Shown here piece by piece: positions 52,146 to 60,815 of a stretch of 64,000 nt of DNA; position 1 is the first letter of the stretch, and the number at the start of each line of letters is the position of its first letter. The notes beneath the pieces were generated by a model, which saw only the letters and a program-made list of their open reading frames with translations, made no database searches and was not told the DNA's origin. The stretch is from assembly GCF_963666665.1 (NCBI RefSeq), contig NZ_OY762999.1:2113501-2177500 (forward strand), given 5' to 3'. Both the position numbers and the translations under genes were made by a program. The stretch is from Maridesulfovibrio sp. (GTDB taxonomy: Bacteria > Desulfobacterota > Desulfovibrionia > Desulfovibrionales > Desulfovibrionaceae).

Positions 52146-53188
52146 TCCTGCGCTATGTAATGCCTAGCATTGCCTTCGGATGCATGGCACTTATGCTTGT
52201 GGCAGGCTGGTTCCTGTACCGCAACTGGACTTTCCTCAATGTTCCCCCGGAACTTGAAGGACGCGAGATTCTTTTCACCGTAGAACATGGTCAACCACTG
52301 TGGACCGTAGCAAGCGACCTGGCTGAGGCCGGCCTGATCACCAACGTCAAACAGTTCCGCGAATACGCACAGGCCCAAGGCAAAGCTTCCAAGGTCCGTG
52401 CCGGTGAATTCAGACTCTGGTCCAACATGACCGCTCCGCAGGTGCTTGATACCCTGACCACATCTTCAGGTATCCTGCACAAATTTTCCGTACGTGAAGG
52501 GCTCACCTGGTGGGCCACAGCTGCAAAAGCGGATGAATCCGGTCTGACCGAGTATGCAGCATTCAAACAGGCTGTATCCGATCCGGAACTGCTGGCCAAA
52601 TATAAAATCCCGGCCAATAATGCTGAAGGCTATCTTTTTCCGGAAACATATCTGCTGACCAGACCCAAGGACGATACCGGAAAAGTCATGGTAGAAACCA
52701 TGCTCAAAGAATTTCACAAAGCCGCCGACAAAGCGTGGGACGGAAAACTTCCTTCACCTGCTGAAGTCCACAAAACCGTGATTCTTGCTTCCTTAGTGGA
52801 AAAGGAAACCGGAGATGTAAGTGAACGACGCACCATTGCCGGGGTATTCGCAAACCGCCTTGAAAAAGGCTACCTGCTGCAATGTGACCCGACCATCATC
52901 TACGGCCTGGGTGAAACATTTGACGGCAACCTGCGCAAAAGACATCTGACAGACAAGTCCAATCCCTACAACTCATACCAGCACCGGGGACTGCCCCCCG
53001 GCCCCATATGCTCACCGGGCCTCGACTCGCTCAAGGCAGCCATCAATCCGGAAAAGCATTCCTACCTCTATTTCGTAGCCAAGGGAGATGGATCGCACTA
53101 TTTCAGTAAGTCGCTGAAAGAACACAACGCAGCGGTTAAGAAATATCAATTGCGTAGAAATAGAGAGACATACAGATCCTATAATTAG
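52127..53188 (+). CDS. mltG: Endolytic transglycosylase MltG (YceG-like)
   Basis: The start at MARPSVVLRYV (52127), with GGAA before it, gives 353 residues. There is one N-terminal membrane helix (about 9-28), a LysM-like region (FTVEHGQPLW) and the YceG domain with LVEKETGDVSERRTIAGVF (catalytic Glu), CDPTIIYGLG, NPYNSYQHRGLPPGPICSPG. MltG cuts new glycan strands at the inner membrane and may set their length. The ruvX-mltG pair overlaps and is common in bacteria. Confidence 0.95.
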   Translation: MARPSVVLRYVMPSIAFGCMALMLVAGWFLYRNWTFLNVPPELEGREILFTVEHGQPLWTVASDLAEAGLITNVKQFREYAQAQGKASKVRAGEFRLWSNMTAPQVLDTLTTSSGILHKFSVREGLTWWATAAKADESGLTEYAAFKQAVSDPELLAKYKIPANNAEGYLFPETYLLTRPKDDTGKVMVETMLKEFHKAADKAWDGKLPSPAEVHKTVILASLVEKETGDVSERRTIAGVFANRLEKGYLLQCDPTIIYGLGETFDGNLRKRHLTDKSNPYNSYQHRGLPPGPICSPGLDSLKAAINPEKHSYLYFVAKGDGSHYFSKSLKEHNAAVKKYQLRRNRETYRSYN

Positions 53189-53208
53189 AGGAAGCCGTAT
53201 CTCAAACA

Positions 53209-53249
53209 AAAAAGCGGTCCTGAGTAATATGACTCAGGACCGCTTTTTT
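53209..53249 (+). terminator. Bidirectional terminator
   Basis: AAAAAGCGGTCCTGAGT and its complement form a long stem with T and A runs on the two sides. It separates mltG from the convergent receiver-STAS gene. Confidence 0.9.
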
Positions 53250-53285
53250 GTTTAAAAACAATTTTCCGCGCTATAGGCATATTGC

Positions 53286-53999
53286 CTACAAACTTCCACG
53301 CGCTTCCTGCTCCGTCTCATAAACAGAAGCCATCTGGGAGATGCCCATGGAATCTAGTACGGACCGGAAATTCTCGGAAAGACCTGCGATGTGCACCCCG
53401 CAGCCGCGAGTACGGGCCTTTTCCACCAACTTATACAGGGAGTCCATAGCCGCTCCGTTGATAGAGGATTTCTCTTCAAACACGAGCAGGAAACTTCCCT
53501 TGGCTGTAGCAAGTGCTTCGTCAAAAACATCCTGCAGCAGACCTTCTGATTTGGAAGTCAGGTTGCCGCTTACATTGATCACCGCCAGATCATCTTCAAG
53601 GGTCAACACTATATCCTTCTGCTTGCTGCGGGCGAATTCAATCCTGTCGGCTGACAGCTGAAGAGCCTTTTCAAGATCCTCGCGTTTGACCGGCTTGTTG
53701 AGAAAATCCGTGGCATCAAGGTTGAGCGCCTTGATCGCAAGGTCCATATCTCCATGCCCGGTAATCACGATGACCTCAGAATCAGGTGAAATTGATTTAA
53801 TCTTTCCTAAAACCTGCAAACCGTCCATGCCGGGCATTTTTATGTCTGTCATGACCAGATCGGGCTTTTCGGCATCAAAAACACTGATTCCTTCCTCACC
53901 GTTTTCGGCAGTAAGGACCTCATGCCCATAAGCGGCCAAAAGCATCCTGAACATATTCAAGGTTGCTTTTTCATCATCAATTACAAGTATTTTACTCAC
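53286..53999 (-). CDS. Receiver-STAS fusion protein
   Basis: The start GTG at 53997-53999 has AGGGG six bases upstream; 237 residues. The N-terminal receiver (VIDDEKATLN, phospho-Asp in MTDIKMPGMDG, ITGHGDMDLA, NKPVKR) is followed by a STAS domain (about 130-235: VINVSGNLTS, KSSINGAAMDSL, GVHIAGLS). STAS proteins act as anti-sigma antagonists or bind transport and signal proteins. In the segment SSINGAAMD, Ser is a possible phosphorylation site. It is the last gene of the PilZ-SBP-kinase operon. Confidence 0.88.
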   Translation of the reverse strand: MSKILVIDDEKATLNMFRMLLAAYGHEVLTAENGEEGISVFDAEKPDLVMTDIKMPGMDGLQVLGKIKSISPDSEVIVITGHGDMDLAIKALNLDATDFLNKPVKREDLEKALQLSADRIEFARSKQKDIVLTLEDDLAVINVSGNLTSKSEGLLQDVFDEALATAKGSFLLVFEEKSSINGAAMDSLYKLVEKARTRGCGVHIAGLSENFRSVLDSMGISQMASVYETEQEARGSL

Positions 54000-54037
54000 G
54001 CCCAACCCCTGGATAACTTTATATTAAACTCAAAAAA

Positions 54038-56068
54038 CTAATTTTCATTCGGTGCAGCAGGAAAACTGATTATGAACGAAGTTCCGTTTCCGGGTTCACT
54101 TTCAATATCAATGCTGCCTTTGTAGTCTCTTACTATGCCATAGGTGATGGCAAGGCCCAACCCCATGCCATATCCTACCTCTTTGGTACTGAAAAAAGGT
54201 TCGAAAATCTTGTTGCGCACTTCCTCGGTAATACCGGCTCCGGTATCAGAAACACGCACATAAACCAACTTTCCGTCTTCATAAGTGTCTATATTGATGT
54301 AGTCTTCGCTGTCCAGACCAAGGTTTTCCCTCTTCTCAGCAATAGCATCACGGGCATTATTCACCAAGTTAAACAGCACCTGCTGCAAACGGTTATCCTC
54401 AGCGACAATCTTGGTCAATCCATCCATGAGATTCAAGCGAATACAGATATTCTGCAATTCAAACTGCTTGGTAACAAGGGCAAGAACACTGCGAATGGGA
54501 GCATTGATGTCCACTTTATCAGTCTTAAAACCGGACTTACGCCCGAAGGCCCGCAAGGCACTGATGATCTCGGCAGCCCGGTCCACCTGATTGCTGACCT
54601 CCTTGGCAACTTCCTCCAACTGTGCAGCAGGAACATCACGCCCCTGTTCTGCCATGAGGGCAAGATATTCACTGCCCATTTTAATGGCATTAAGAGGCTG
54701 GTTTACCTCATGAGCAACCCCGGCTGACATCTCTCCGAGGGATTTCATTTTCGCAGCCTGCACCAACTGGGCATCCTTCTCAATAATCTCGGTAATATCG
54801 TTAACCGCCACGATAATGGATGGCTGACTCTTATAAGTGATGGGACAGGCATGCATGTTAACGTAAACCGGGATTCCTCCCTTACGGTAATGAATGATCT
54901 TCGGGAAATAAATGCAGCCGGAAGGACCGCCGTATTCCTCAAAAGCTTTGATGCATTCTCTGTTGGACTCCGGTCCCAGTCTCAAAAACTGTTCACCTAT
55001 AAGTTCATTGCGGGAATAGCCATAAAGTTCGGTAACACGCGGGTTGGCATCAATAATTGTAAAATCATTACAGGAAACGACCAGAACCGGGTCAGGCCCA
55101 CTGTCGAAAAGGGATTTGTATTTTTCCTCTGATTCACGCAGCTTACGACGGTAAAGCTTGATGGACCAAACCATATTTCGGAAACTGTCCCCGAGCTGGA
55201 CCACCTCATCACCATCACGCTTGTAATAGAAATGACAGTCCCGGCATTGCTGACGATTGGCCCGGCCATCAGTGCCATGGTTATCATCATTAGTGGACAG
55301 GTCAAAATGCCAACAGGGAAAATCCGTATTGTAGTAGGCAGGACATGCTGAAGGATTCCAATCCGTTCCTCCCGCAAGCAAATCCAGACTGATATCAAAA
55401 TTACCTTTGGAAAGCTCATCTGAAATACGGGTCAGAGTACTCACCGGTTGGGTAATATATTTCGCCAGCCTGTGACTGATCACAAATATGATTACAACAA
55501 CAAATGAAATAAACCCCAGAAATGTAAACCGAAGTGTGGAGACAAGCTGGTCAATATGGATCTTGTTCAGCCCCACATGCACTGTTCCGATACGGTACAA
55601 ACCTTCCTTGATGGGTACGGCAATGTCGTAAGCGGATGTTTTTCCCAGATCAATAAGCCGCAGGGACTTATCTGCTCCCTCGGGAACGGGGTTAGCTTGC
55701 GCCAGTTTCCCGGGAAAAGGCTTGGTAAAAGTGTGGCAAAGCACCTTACCGTCCTTATCCAAAATATAGATGTAGGTGATCAGATGCTGACGCTCGCGAA
55801 GCTTGGCTTCCTCAAAAGCAAGACTGAGCAGTTTGGGATAATCCTTATCCAGAATGTATCCGGCCCCGCGCTCGGCAATTGAATAGGCAATTGCAACTCC
55901 ACGCAATTCAAGCTCTTTGGTCAAAGACGAGACAAGAATCCAGCGGGCCAACAACGCGATGATGGCGCTGATGATCAGGATAACTCCGAGGGTGGAGATA
56001 AAAATTTTATTCTTGAGGGTTAGGCCGGAAAAACGATCCACTAATTCCTGCATTGAAATCATTTTCAT
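54038..56068 (-). CDS. Sensor histidine kinase with Cys-rich HAMP insert and PAS
   Basis: The 676-residue protein has a membrane helix (about 26-48), a periplasmic sensor (50-178), a second helix (180-200), a HAMP region interrupted by a Cys/His-rich insert (C242, C252-W-H, C275-x2-C278-H), a PAS domain (about 322-435), HisKA (SAGVAHEVNQPLNAI) and ATPase domain (NLVNNARDAI, DTGAGI, YGMGLGL). The insert resembles a two-CW-type motif and is cytoplasmic, so it could bind metal or sense redox. The start overlaps the end of the binding-protein gene by four bases (ATGA). Confidence 0.92.
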   Translation of the reverse strand: MKMISMQELVDRFSGLTLKNKIFISTLGVILIISAIIALLARWILVSSLTKELELRGVAIAYSIAERGAGYILDKDYPKLLSLAFEEAKLRERQHLITYIYILDKDGKVLCHTFTKPFPGKLAQANPVPEGADKSLRLIDLGKTSAYDIAVPIKEGLYRIGTVHVGLNKIHIDQLVSTLRFTFLGFISFVVVIIFVISHRLAKYITQPVSTLTRISDELSKGNFDISLDLLAGGTDWNPSACPAYYNTDFPCWHFDLSTNDDNHGTDGRANRQQCRDCHFYYKRDGDEVVQLGDSFRNMVWSIKLYRRKLRESEEKYKSLFDSGPDPVLVVSCNDFTIIDANPRVTELYGYSRNELIGEQFLRLGPESNRECIKAFEEYGGPSGCIYFPKIIHYRKGGIPVYVNMHACPITYKSQPSIIVAVNDITEIIEKDAQLVQAAKMKSLGEMSAGVAHEVNQPLNAIKMGSEYLALMAEQGRDVPAAQLEEVAKEVSNQVDRAAEIISALRAFGRKSGFKTDKVDINAPIRSVLALVTKQFELQNICIRLNLMDGLTKIVAEDNRLQQVLFNLVNNARDAIAEKRENLGLDSEDYINIDTYEDGKLVYVRVSDTGAGITEEVRNKIFEPFFSTKEVGYGMGLGLAITYGIVRDYKGSIDIESEPGNGTSFIISFPAAPNEN

Positions 56069-57270
56069 TTCAATGCCCCCTGCTTTAATTCAGACCAGTT
56101 TCTTATCAGCTCGAACCTGCCGTTTTTAAAACGGGTAAAATAAACTTTATCCATCCCCTGATGGTCATGCTCTCCGTACGAAACAGTGATTCCCGGCGCA
56201 ATTTCATATTTATTCATAGACTCGATAGCCTTGATAAAAACCTCACGGTCCAAATCACGCCCGCTACGTTGCAAACCCTCTACAAGAATACGGGCATTGA
56301 AGAACCCCTCCAACCCCACAAGGTTCGGCGTATCATCGGGATAATATTTTTTGAGCAACTCAATGTAACTGGCTGCCTCGGAACTGGATAAATCCCGGTC
56401 ATCAGCAAAAGGGGGAACCACCTGAGACATAATCACAAGTTCATTATCCGATTTCAGGCGACGTGCAAATTCACGTGCGCCCATGAACGACACAGTATAA
56501 TAAGCCGGAGAGAGGCCTTCCTGATGTAAACGATTCATGAACTTTATACACGGCCCGCTGGTTCCTATCATAAATACGGCCTGAGCTCCGGAATCCTTGA
56601 TACGTTCAACTCCTTCGCTGACGTCAAGGGAACCTCGGGTATATGATCCCCTAGCCACCGGCTCAAGGTCAAAATCCTTCAAGGCAAGCTCTGTTCCGGT
56701 AAGCCCGTCAAAACCGAAGGCATCATATTGGTAGAATACCGCTATCTTGGTAATACCGAGATCCTCCACCATGTGCCGCACGGCTTCACGGGTTTCCTGA
56801 TAGTATGAAGGACGAATGTTGATTACATAGCGGTTGAAAGGCTTACGCAGGGCATCCGCCCCGGTAAACATCCCCAGCAGGGGGATACGGGCGTCCTCTA
56901 CCAGCGGCAAGACTTCAACAGTTGTGGGGGTTCCCACATAACAGAACAAAGCAAAAATTTTATCATCTATGATCAGCTTCTGGGTATTGATCAAACACTT
57001 TGGTGGATCATAGGAATCATCATAAGTAACAACTTCAACTTTACGGCCATGGATCCCACCCTGCTCATTAATATGCTTCAGATAAGCAAGAGCACCATGT
57101 ATGGTCTGGGTCCCCAGATAACTGGCATGCCCCTCAAGAGCGAGAGAAGCACCCAGAACTACCTTGTCCGGATAAATTCCGGAATGCTCACTTTCTTCCA
57201 CTTCAACTGAAACGGAACGTTCACAGGCACCAAGGACCAAAAACAGAACCAGAAGCAATATCTTTTTCAT
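56065..57270 (-). CDS. Periplasmic ligand-binding lipoprotein (Peripla_BP_6)
   Basis: The 401-residue protein has a lipoprotein signal with lipobox LGAC (Cys 15) and the branched-chain-amino-acid-binding fold (LGASLALEGHASYLG, HINEQGGIHGRKVEV, CYVGTPTTVEVLP, KIAVFYQYDAFG). No ABC transporter gene is near. The overlapped kinase gene downstream suggests it presents a ligand to the kinase, as in TorT-TorS or LuxP-LuxQ. It is a paralogue of the protein at 60816. Confidence 0.9.
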   Translation of the reverse strand: MKKILLLVLFLVLGACERSVSVEVEESEHSGIYPDKVVLGASLALEGHASYLGTQTIHGALAYLKHINEQGGIHGRKVEVVTYDDSYDPPKCLINTQKLIIDDKIFALFCYVGTPTTVEVLPLVEDARIPLLGMFTGADALRKPFNRYVINIRPSYYQETREAVRHMVEDLGITKIAVFYQYDAFGFDGLTGTELALKDFDLEPVARGSYTRGSLDVSEGVERIKDSGAQAVFMIGTSGPCIKFMNRLHQEGLSPAYYTVSFMGAREFARRLKSDNELVIMSQVVPPFADDRDLSSSEAASYIELLKKYYPDDTPNLVGLEGFFNARILVEGLQRSGRDLDREVFIKAIESMNKYEIAPGITVSYGEHDHQGMDKVYFTRFKNGRFELIRNWSELKQGALK

Positions 57271-57273
57271 AAA

Positions 57274-58341
57274 CTACTTTTCTCTTTCAGGGTGAGCCAG
57301 ACTCATGGCCATAACTGCTTGGCCCTTAAACAGGGTGCTGCGTTTGCGGGGAGGGATAGCCAAACTGCGCAGGAACTGAAAACTGAGCCGCGTCATTCCT
57401 CGTCCCATGGAACGGCCCGCCCGGGACTCCGCATAAATCAAGTGAGGCTGAAAAGTCTTACGTGCCGGCTGGTAAATCAACATGCACAAAAGAACCTTAT
57501 CGTTGCGGGAAATAACATTCCCCCCCTCCCTGAAAGTGGCTGTTAAAGCTATACCGCCCTTTGAAATATCGAGAACCTGCGGGACAGAAGGGTTAGGAGT
57601 CTGAAATTTGCGGTTATCAATTAGAACATCAGACTCAATATTATCCAAAATAAAATCTACATCATAATCTTCTGCTTCAAGGCGCCAGATTTTGATTTTA
57701 ATGTAGCGCTGGTCCGCAACCTTGCGTCGCGCGAAGACCCTTCGTTTAATAAAACCAAAAGAAGATCGACGAGTTATAACCATTCCCTTGGTGTCGGACT
57801 TGCTTTTAATCAGCCCGACAAAGGCATTCACCTTCTTCGAATCCCTTAACATTTCAGGAAATATGCACTTAACCTGAGTCCCGGGAACAAGAAGTTCATC
57901 ACTCACCAAATCCTTGAACGTAACTACCACATCAAGATTTTCCACACTGGCCGCATTTGCGACAGCAGCCAGGGAACGCTGACCTGAACGCTCTACGAGA
58001 ACATCAACCTGCATCCGGCTCATGACCAGTTTATCAAGAATATCCCGATCGCTTGAGACCTTCCAAGGTTCTCCACTACGGCTTACATTTCCTATCGTTT
58101 CAACGCTTCGACCTTCACCGTCACTATTTTCGACATGAACACCAAAAGGAGTCTTTTTCAATAAATCTAAAATAAAATTTTTGGCGCCGTATTTCTTAAG
58201 CCAATAGCCGATCAAAAGGAGTAAAAATCCTGCAGCAAGAAACATAAAAAAATTCTTTACCGGCCCCGGCATGGGCGGCAAACCGTGGAATGTATCCTGT
58301 ATCGTTCCCAGAAACCTAGAATCAACTTTAGACTGTATCAT
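57274..58341 (-). CDS. Membrane-anchored PilZ-domain protein
   Basis: The start at MIQSKVDSRFLG (58341) gives 355 residues; a TTG start 15 codons earlier is possible. There is one membrane helix (about 31-49), a middle domain (about 85-195) like the PilZ N-terminal partner domain, and a PilZ domain with RRVFARRKV-type Arg motif and LDISKGGIAL. These two motifs bind c-di-GMP. The binding-protein gene follows after three bases. It may link c-di-GMP to the sensor complex. Confidence 0.85.
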   Translation of the reverse strand: MIQSKVDSRFLGTIQDTFHGLPPMPGPVKNFFMFLAAGFLLLLIGYWLKKYGAKNFILDLLKKTPFGVHVENSDGEGRSVETIGNVSRSGEPWKVSSDRDILDKLVMSRMQVDVLVERSGQRSLAAVANAASVENLDVVVTFKDLVSDELLVPGTQVKCIFPEMLRDSKKVNAFVGLIKSKSDTKGMVITRRSSFGFIKRRVFARRKVADQRYIKIKIWRLEAEDYDVDFILDNIESDVLIDNRKFQTPNPSVPQVLDISKGGIALTATFREGGNVISRNDKVLLCMLIYQPARKTFQPHLIYAESRAGRSMGRGMTRLSFQFLRSLAIPPRKRSTLFKGQAVMAMSLAHPEREK

Positions 58342-58589
58342 ATGACCAATTCTGTTATTGAAAAAATTAACATCCCCCCCGAACAAGAGCAGACTGGCAC
58401 CTTTTAGAATATATTATTTTCAGTAAAACGTCACTACTGCATCAGGTGAGTATTCCCTAACTTTTCCATACATTATACACTACATTAACAATAAGCGAAT
58501 TAATTTTTATTTTCCTGAACCTACCCCTTGCCGACTTTGAATACAATATGTAAATATGATCACAATTTGGCAACAAATAGGGGGAACTC

Positions 58590-58976
58590 ATGGCCGGAAA
58601 AATTCTAGTTGTGGATGATGAAGTCCACATCAGGATGCTCCTTGAACAGACATTGGAAGAACTGGAAGATGATTACGGTGTTGAGCTTCTGACGGCAGAA
58701 AACGGGGAAGAAGGTCTTGACTGTATCCGTGAAGAATGCCCGGAACTGGTTTTTCTGGATATCATGATGCCGTACATGAACGGTTATGAAGTGTGTCAGG
58801 CTGTGCGAGAAGATCCGGCTCTTTCCGGCGTTAAAATCATCCTGCTGACAGCCAAAGGTCAGGAAGCTGACCGTAAGCACGGGCTTGAACTCGGTGCAGA
58901 ACGCTATATGACCAAACCTTTCGACCCGGACGAAATTTTAGAGGTAGCAAAATCCATCCTGAACATTGAGGACTGA
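58590..58976 (+). CDS. CheY-like response regulator
   Basis: The 128-residue receiver has VVDDEVHIR, phospho-Asp in FLDIMMPYMNG, LLTAKG and MTKPFDPDE. The ATG has AGGGGG upstream. No output domain is present. It is the first gene of the plus-strand operon and is followed by the HD-GYP gene, whose start is 10 bases after its stop. Confidence 0.93.
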   Translation: MAGKILVVDDEVHIRMLLEQTLEELEDDYGVELLTAENGEEGLDCIREECPELVFLDIMMPYMNGYEVCQAVREDPALSGVKIILLTAKGQEADRKHGLELGAERYMTKPFDPDEILEVAKSILNIED

Positions 58977-58986
58977 TTGCAACACC

Positions 58987-60753
58987 ATGAATGCAGGACT
59001 GAATCCGGAAATCAGACTTAAAAAAATCATCAAGCCCAAGAAGCTGAAATCGTTCTTGCAAAAGGCACTTCCGCTTCTTCCAGAGGGTTCGGTGCTCTGC
59101 GTTTATATTGACGGAAATCCTATTTTTTGCGCTGAACCTGTTCGCCATTCCTTTGAAGAAACCATTCTCAGTCCGGTCAAAAACCCAGCCGGAGACAATC
59201 TCTGTCTCGGAGCTTTCATCAAACATCGAAACAATCTTTCCGAACCTGAACTGCAACACATCAAATCAGTTCTGGAATTCACCGCCTTCTCCATTGCGAA
59301 CTACATCGAATCTGAAACTGCAAGGCGATTGATTGGCGAGGAGACACTTTCCAAATACAGGGAACTGGCCCTGCTGCACCGTTCAATTGTAGAATTGAAT
59401 AATTCCCTGCGATTGAAAGATGTAATCACCGCCCTGACAACTGAATGCAAGACATCTGCCCTGCCTGCGGAAATGGGAGCTGTTTTTCTGCCCGAAGAAG
59501 ACGGCTTCACTATTTTTGACAGCTTCGGTAATTTCTCAGTGGATGAATCCCAAAAACTTGTTGAATGCTCATTATTCAAAGACATCATCTCCAGCCTGCG
59601 CGGCGAGATTATCAACGATGTCAGCAAAGACACTCGTTGCCATGGAAAAATATCCGCCAATATCCGCTCCATGCTGATCATGCCCATCCCCTCTCCCAAT
59701 GTTTGTGAGGGAGTACTGGTATTGACCTCATGCGCACCGAATGCATTCCATGCCGCACACCTTAAGCATGTGGCAACACTTTCCTCCGTAGCCGGGATTT
59801 CCATCAGCAATGCTTATAACTTTGAATCCATCCGGGTTCTTATGGATGCACTGCTCAAGGCTCTGGCCGAGGCAATCGATGCACGGGATCCTTTCACTGC
59901 AGGACATTCCGAACGCGTAGCCCATCTGGCGGTTTCTTTTGCCAGACAGATTTCGCAGGACAACGCGAAATTCGCCCACATTCATTTCTCAGATGAACAC
60001 CTCCGGGAAATCTTCTATTCGGGAATCCTGCACGATATCGGCAAAATCGGTATCAAAGAAGAGGTGCTGACCAAGAAAACGAGACTGCCTAAATCCATGG
60101 TAGACGTAATCGGCATGCGCTTGAAACTCTTCGGAATTCACCACATGCATGAATGGGAAGATGATTATAAGCGCATCAAGCAAATCAACCAGTCCCTGAG
60201 TCCCGCGCAAGAGGACCTTGACTTTGTCGACAGCATCAGCACCGTAAAATTCAAGGTTAACGGTTCCACGATTCACATGCTCCAGCCAGATGAACGAAAA
60301 TGTTTGACCGTACGCCGCGGCAACCTGACAGAAGAAGAGCGTATGGAAATTGAACGCCACCCGGCTGAAAGCAAACGCATCCTTGAACACATTCCCTTTC
60401 AGGATGATCTGTCACAACTACTGACCATCATAGGTCAGCACCACGAAAGACTGGATGGTTCAGGCTACCCGGAAGGACTCTTCGCTGAGGACATTCTCAT
60501 CCAGAGCCGAATCCTCGCCGTTGTGGACATTTATGATGCCGTTACTCAGGAACGGCACTACAAACCTGCTACCCCCAAAGAAAGAGCCTTGAAAATTCTT
60601 TCTCTGGAAGCAGCTGAAGGAAAGCTGGACCAAAATCTGGTGGACCTGTTCATCACTAAAATTTCTGAAATTGAAACCGGAGCGGAATCAATCAATCTTG
60701 ACCGTCCGGTATCAACGAGGTTTTGCAAAACACCTCGTAACAACATGAACTAA
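58987..60753 (+). CDS. GAF-HD-GYP c-di-GMP phosphodiesterase
   Basis: The start at MNAGLNPEIRL gives 588 residues. An unassigned N-terminal region is followed by a GAF domain (about 135-275) and an HD-GYP domain (HSERVAHLA; HDIGKIGI with HD at 349-350; QHHERLDGSGYPEGL at about 484-498). The metal and GYP motifs are intact, so it should hydrolyse c-di-GMP. An insert of about 75 residues (about 365-440) separates the HD motif from the MEIERHP segment, longer than usual. Confidence 0.92.
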   Translation: MNAGLNPEIRLKKIIKPKKLKSFLQKALPLLPEGSVLCVYIDGNPIFCAEPVRHSFEETILSPVKNPAGDNLCLGAFIKHRNNLSEPELQHIKSVLEFTAFSIANYIESETARRLIGEETLSKYRELALLHRSIVELNNSLRLKDVITALTTECKTSALPAEMGAVFLPEEDGFTIFDSFGNFSVDESQKLVECSLFKDIISSLRGEIINDVSKDTRCHGKISANIRSMLIMPIPSPNVCEGVLVLTSCAPNAFHAAHLKHVATLSSVAGISISNAYNFESIRVLMDALLKALAEAIDARDPFTAGHSERVAHLAVSFARQISQDNAKFAHIHFSDEHLREIFYSGILHDIGKIGIKEEVLTKKTRLPKSMVDVIGMRLKLFGIHHMHEWEDDYKRIKQINQSLSPAQEDLDFVDSISTVKFKVNGSTIHMLQPDERKCLTVRRGNLTEEERMEIERHPAESKRILEHIPFQDDLSQLLTIIGQHHERLDGSGYPEGLFAEDILIQSRILAVVDIYDAVTQERHYKPATPKERALKILSLEAAEGKLDQNLVDLFITKISEIETGAESINLDRPVSTRFCKTPRNNMN

Positions 60754-60796
60754 TGCCGGGCCTTCGAGCTATTTCTATCATGAGGGTACGGCTGTA

Positions 60797-60810
60797 AAAC
60801 CCCGGGGTTT
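60797..60810. promoter_or_regulatory. 14-bp palindrome before the binding-protein gene
   Basis: AAACCCCGGGGTTT is perfectly symmetric and ends five bases before the ATG at 60816. It covers the place of the ribosome site (GGGG), so it could act as a small translational operator; this is speculative. Confidence 0.3.
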
Positions 60811-60815
60811 CCGGT

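Noticed and set aside
55220..55250. CxxCH motif in the kinase at 54038 as a haem c site.
   Set aside because: The motif lies after the second membrane helix, thus in the cytoplasm, where haem c is not attached; it belongs to a larger Cys/His cluster.
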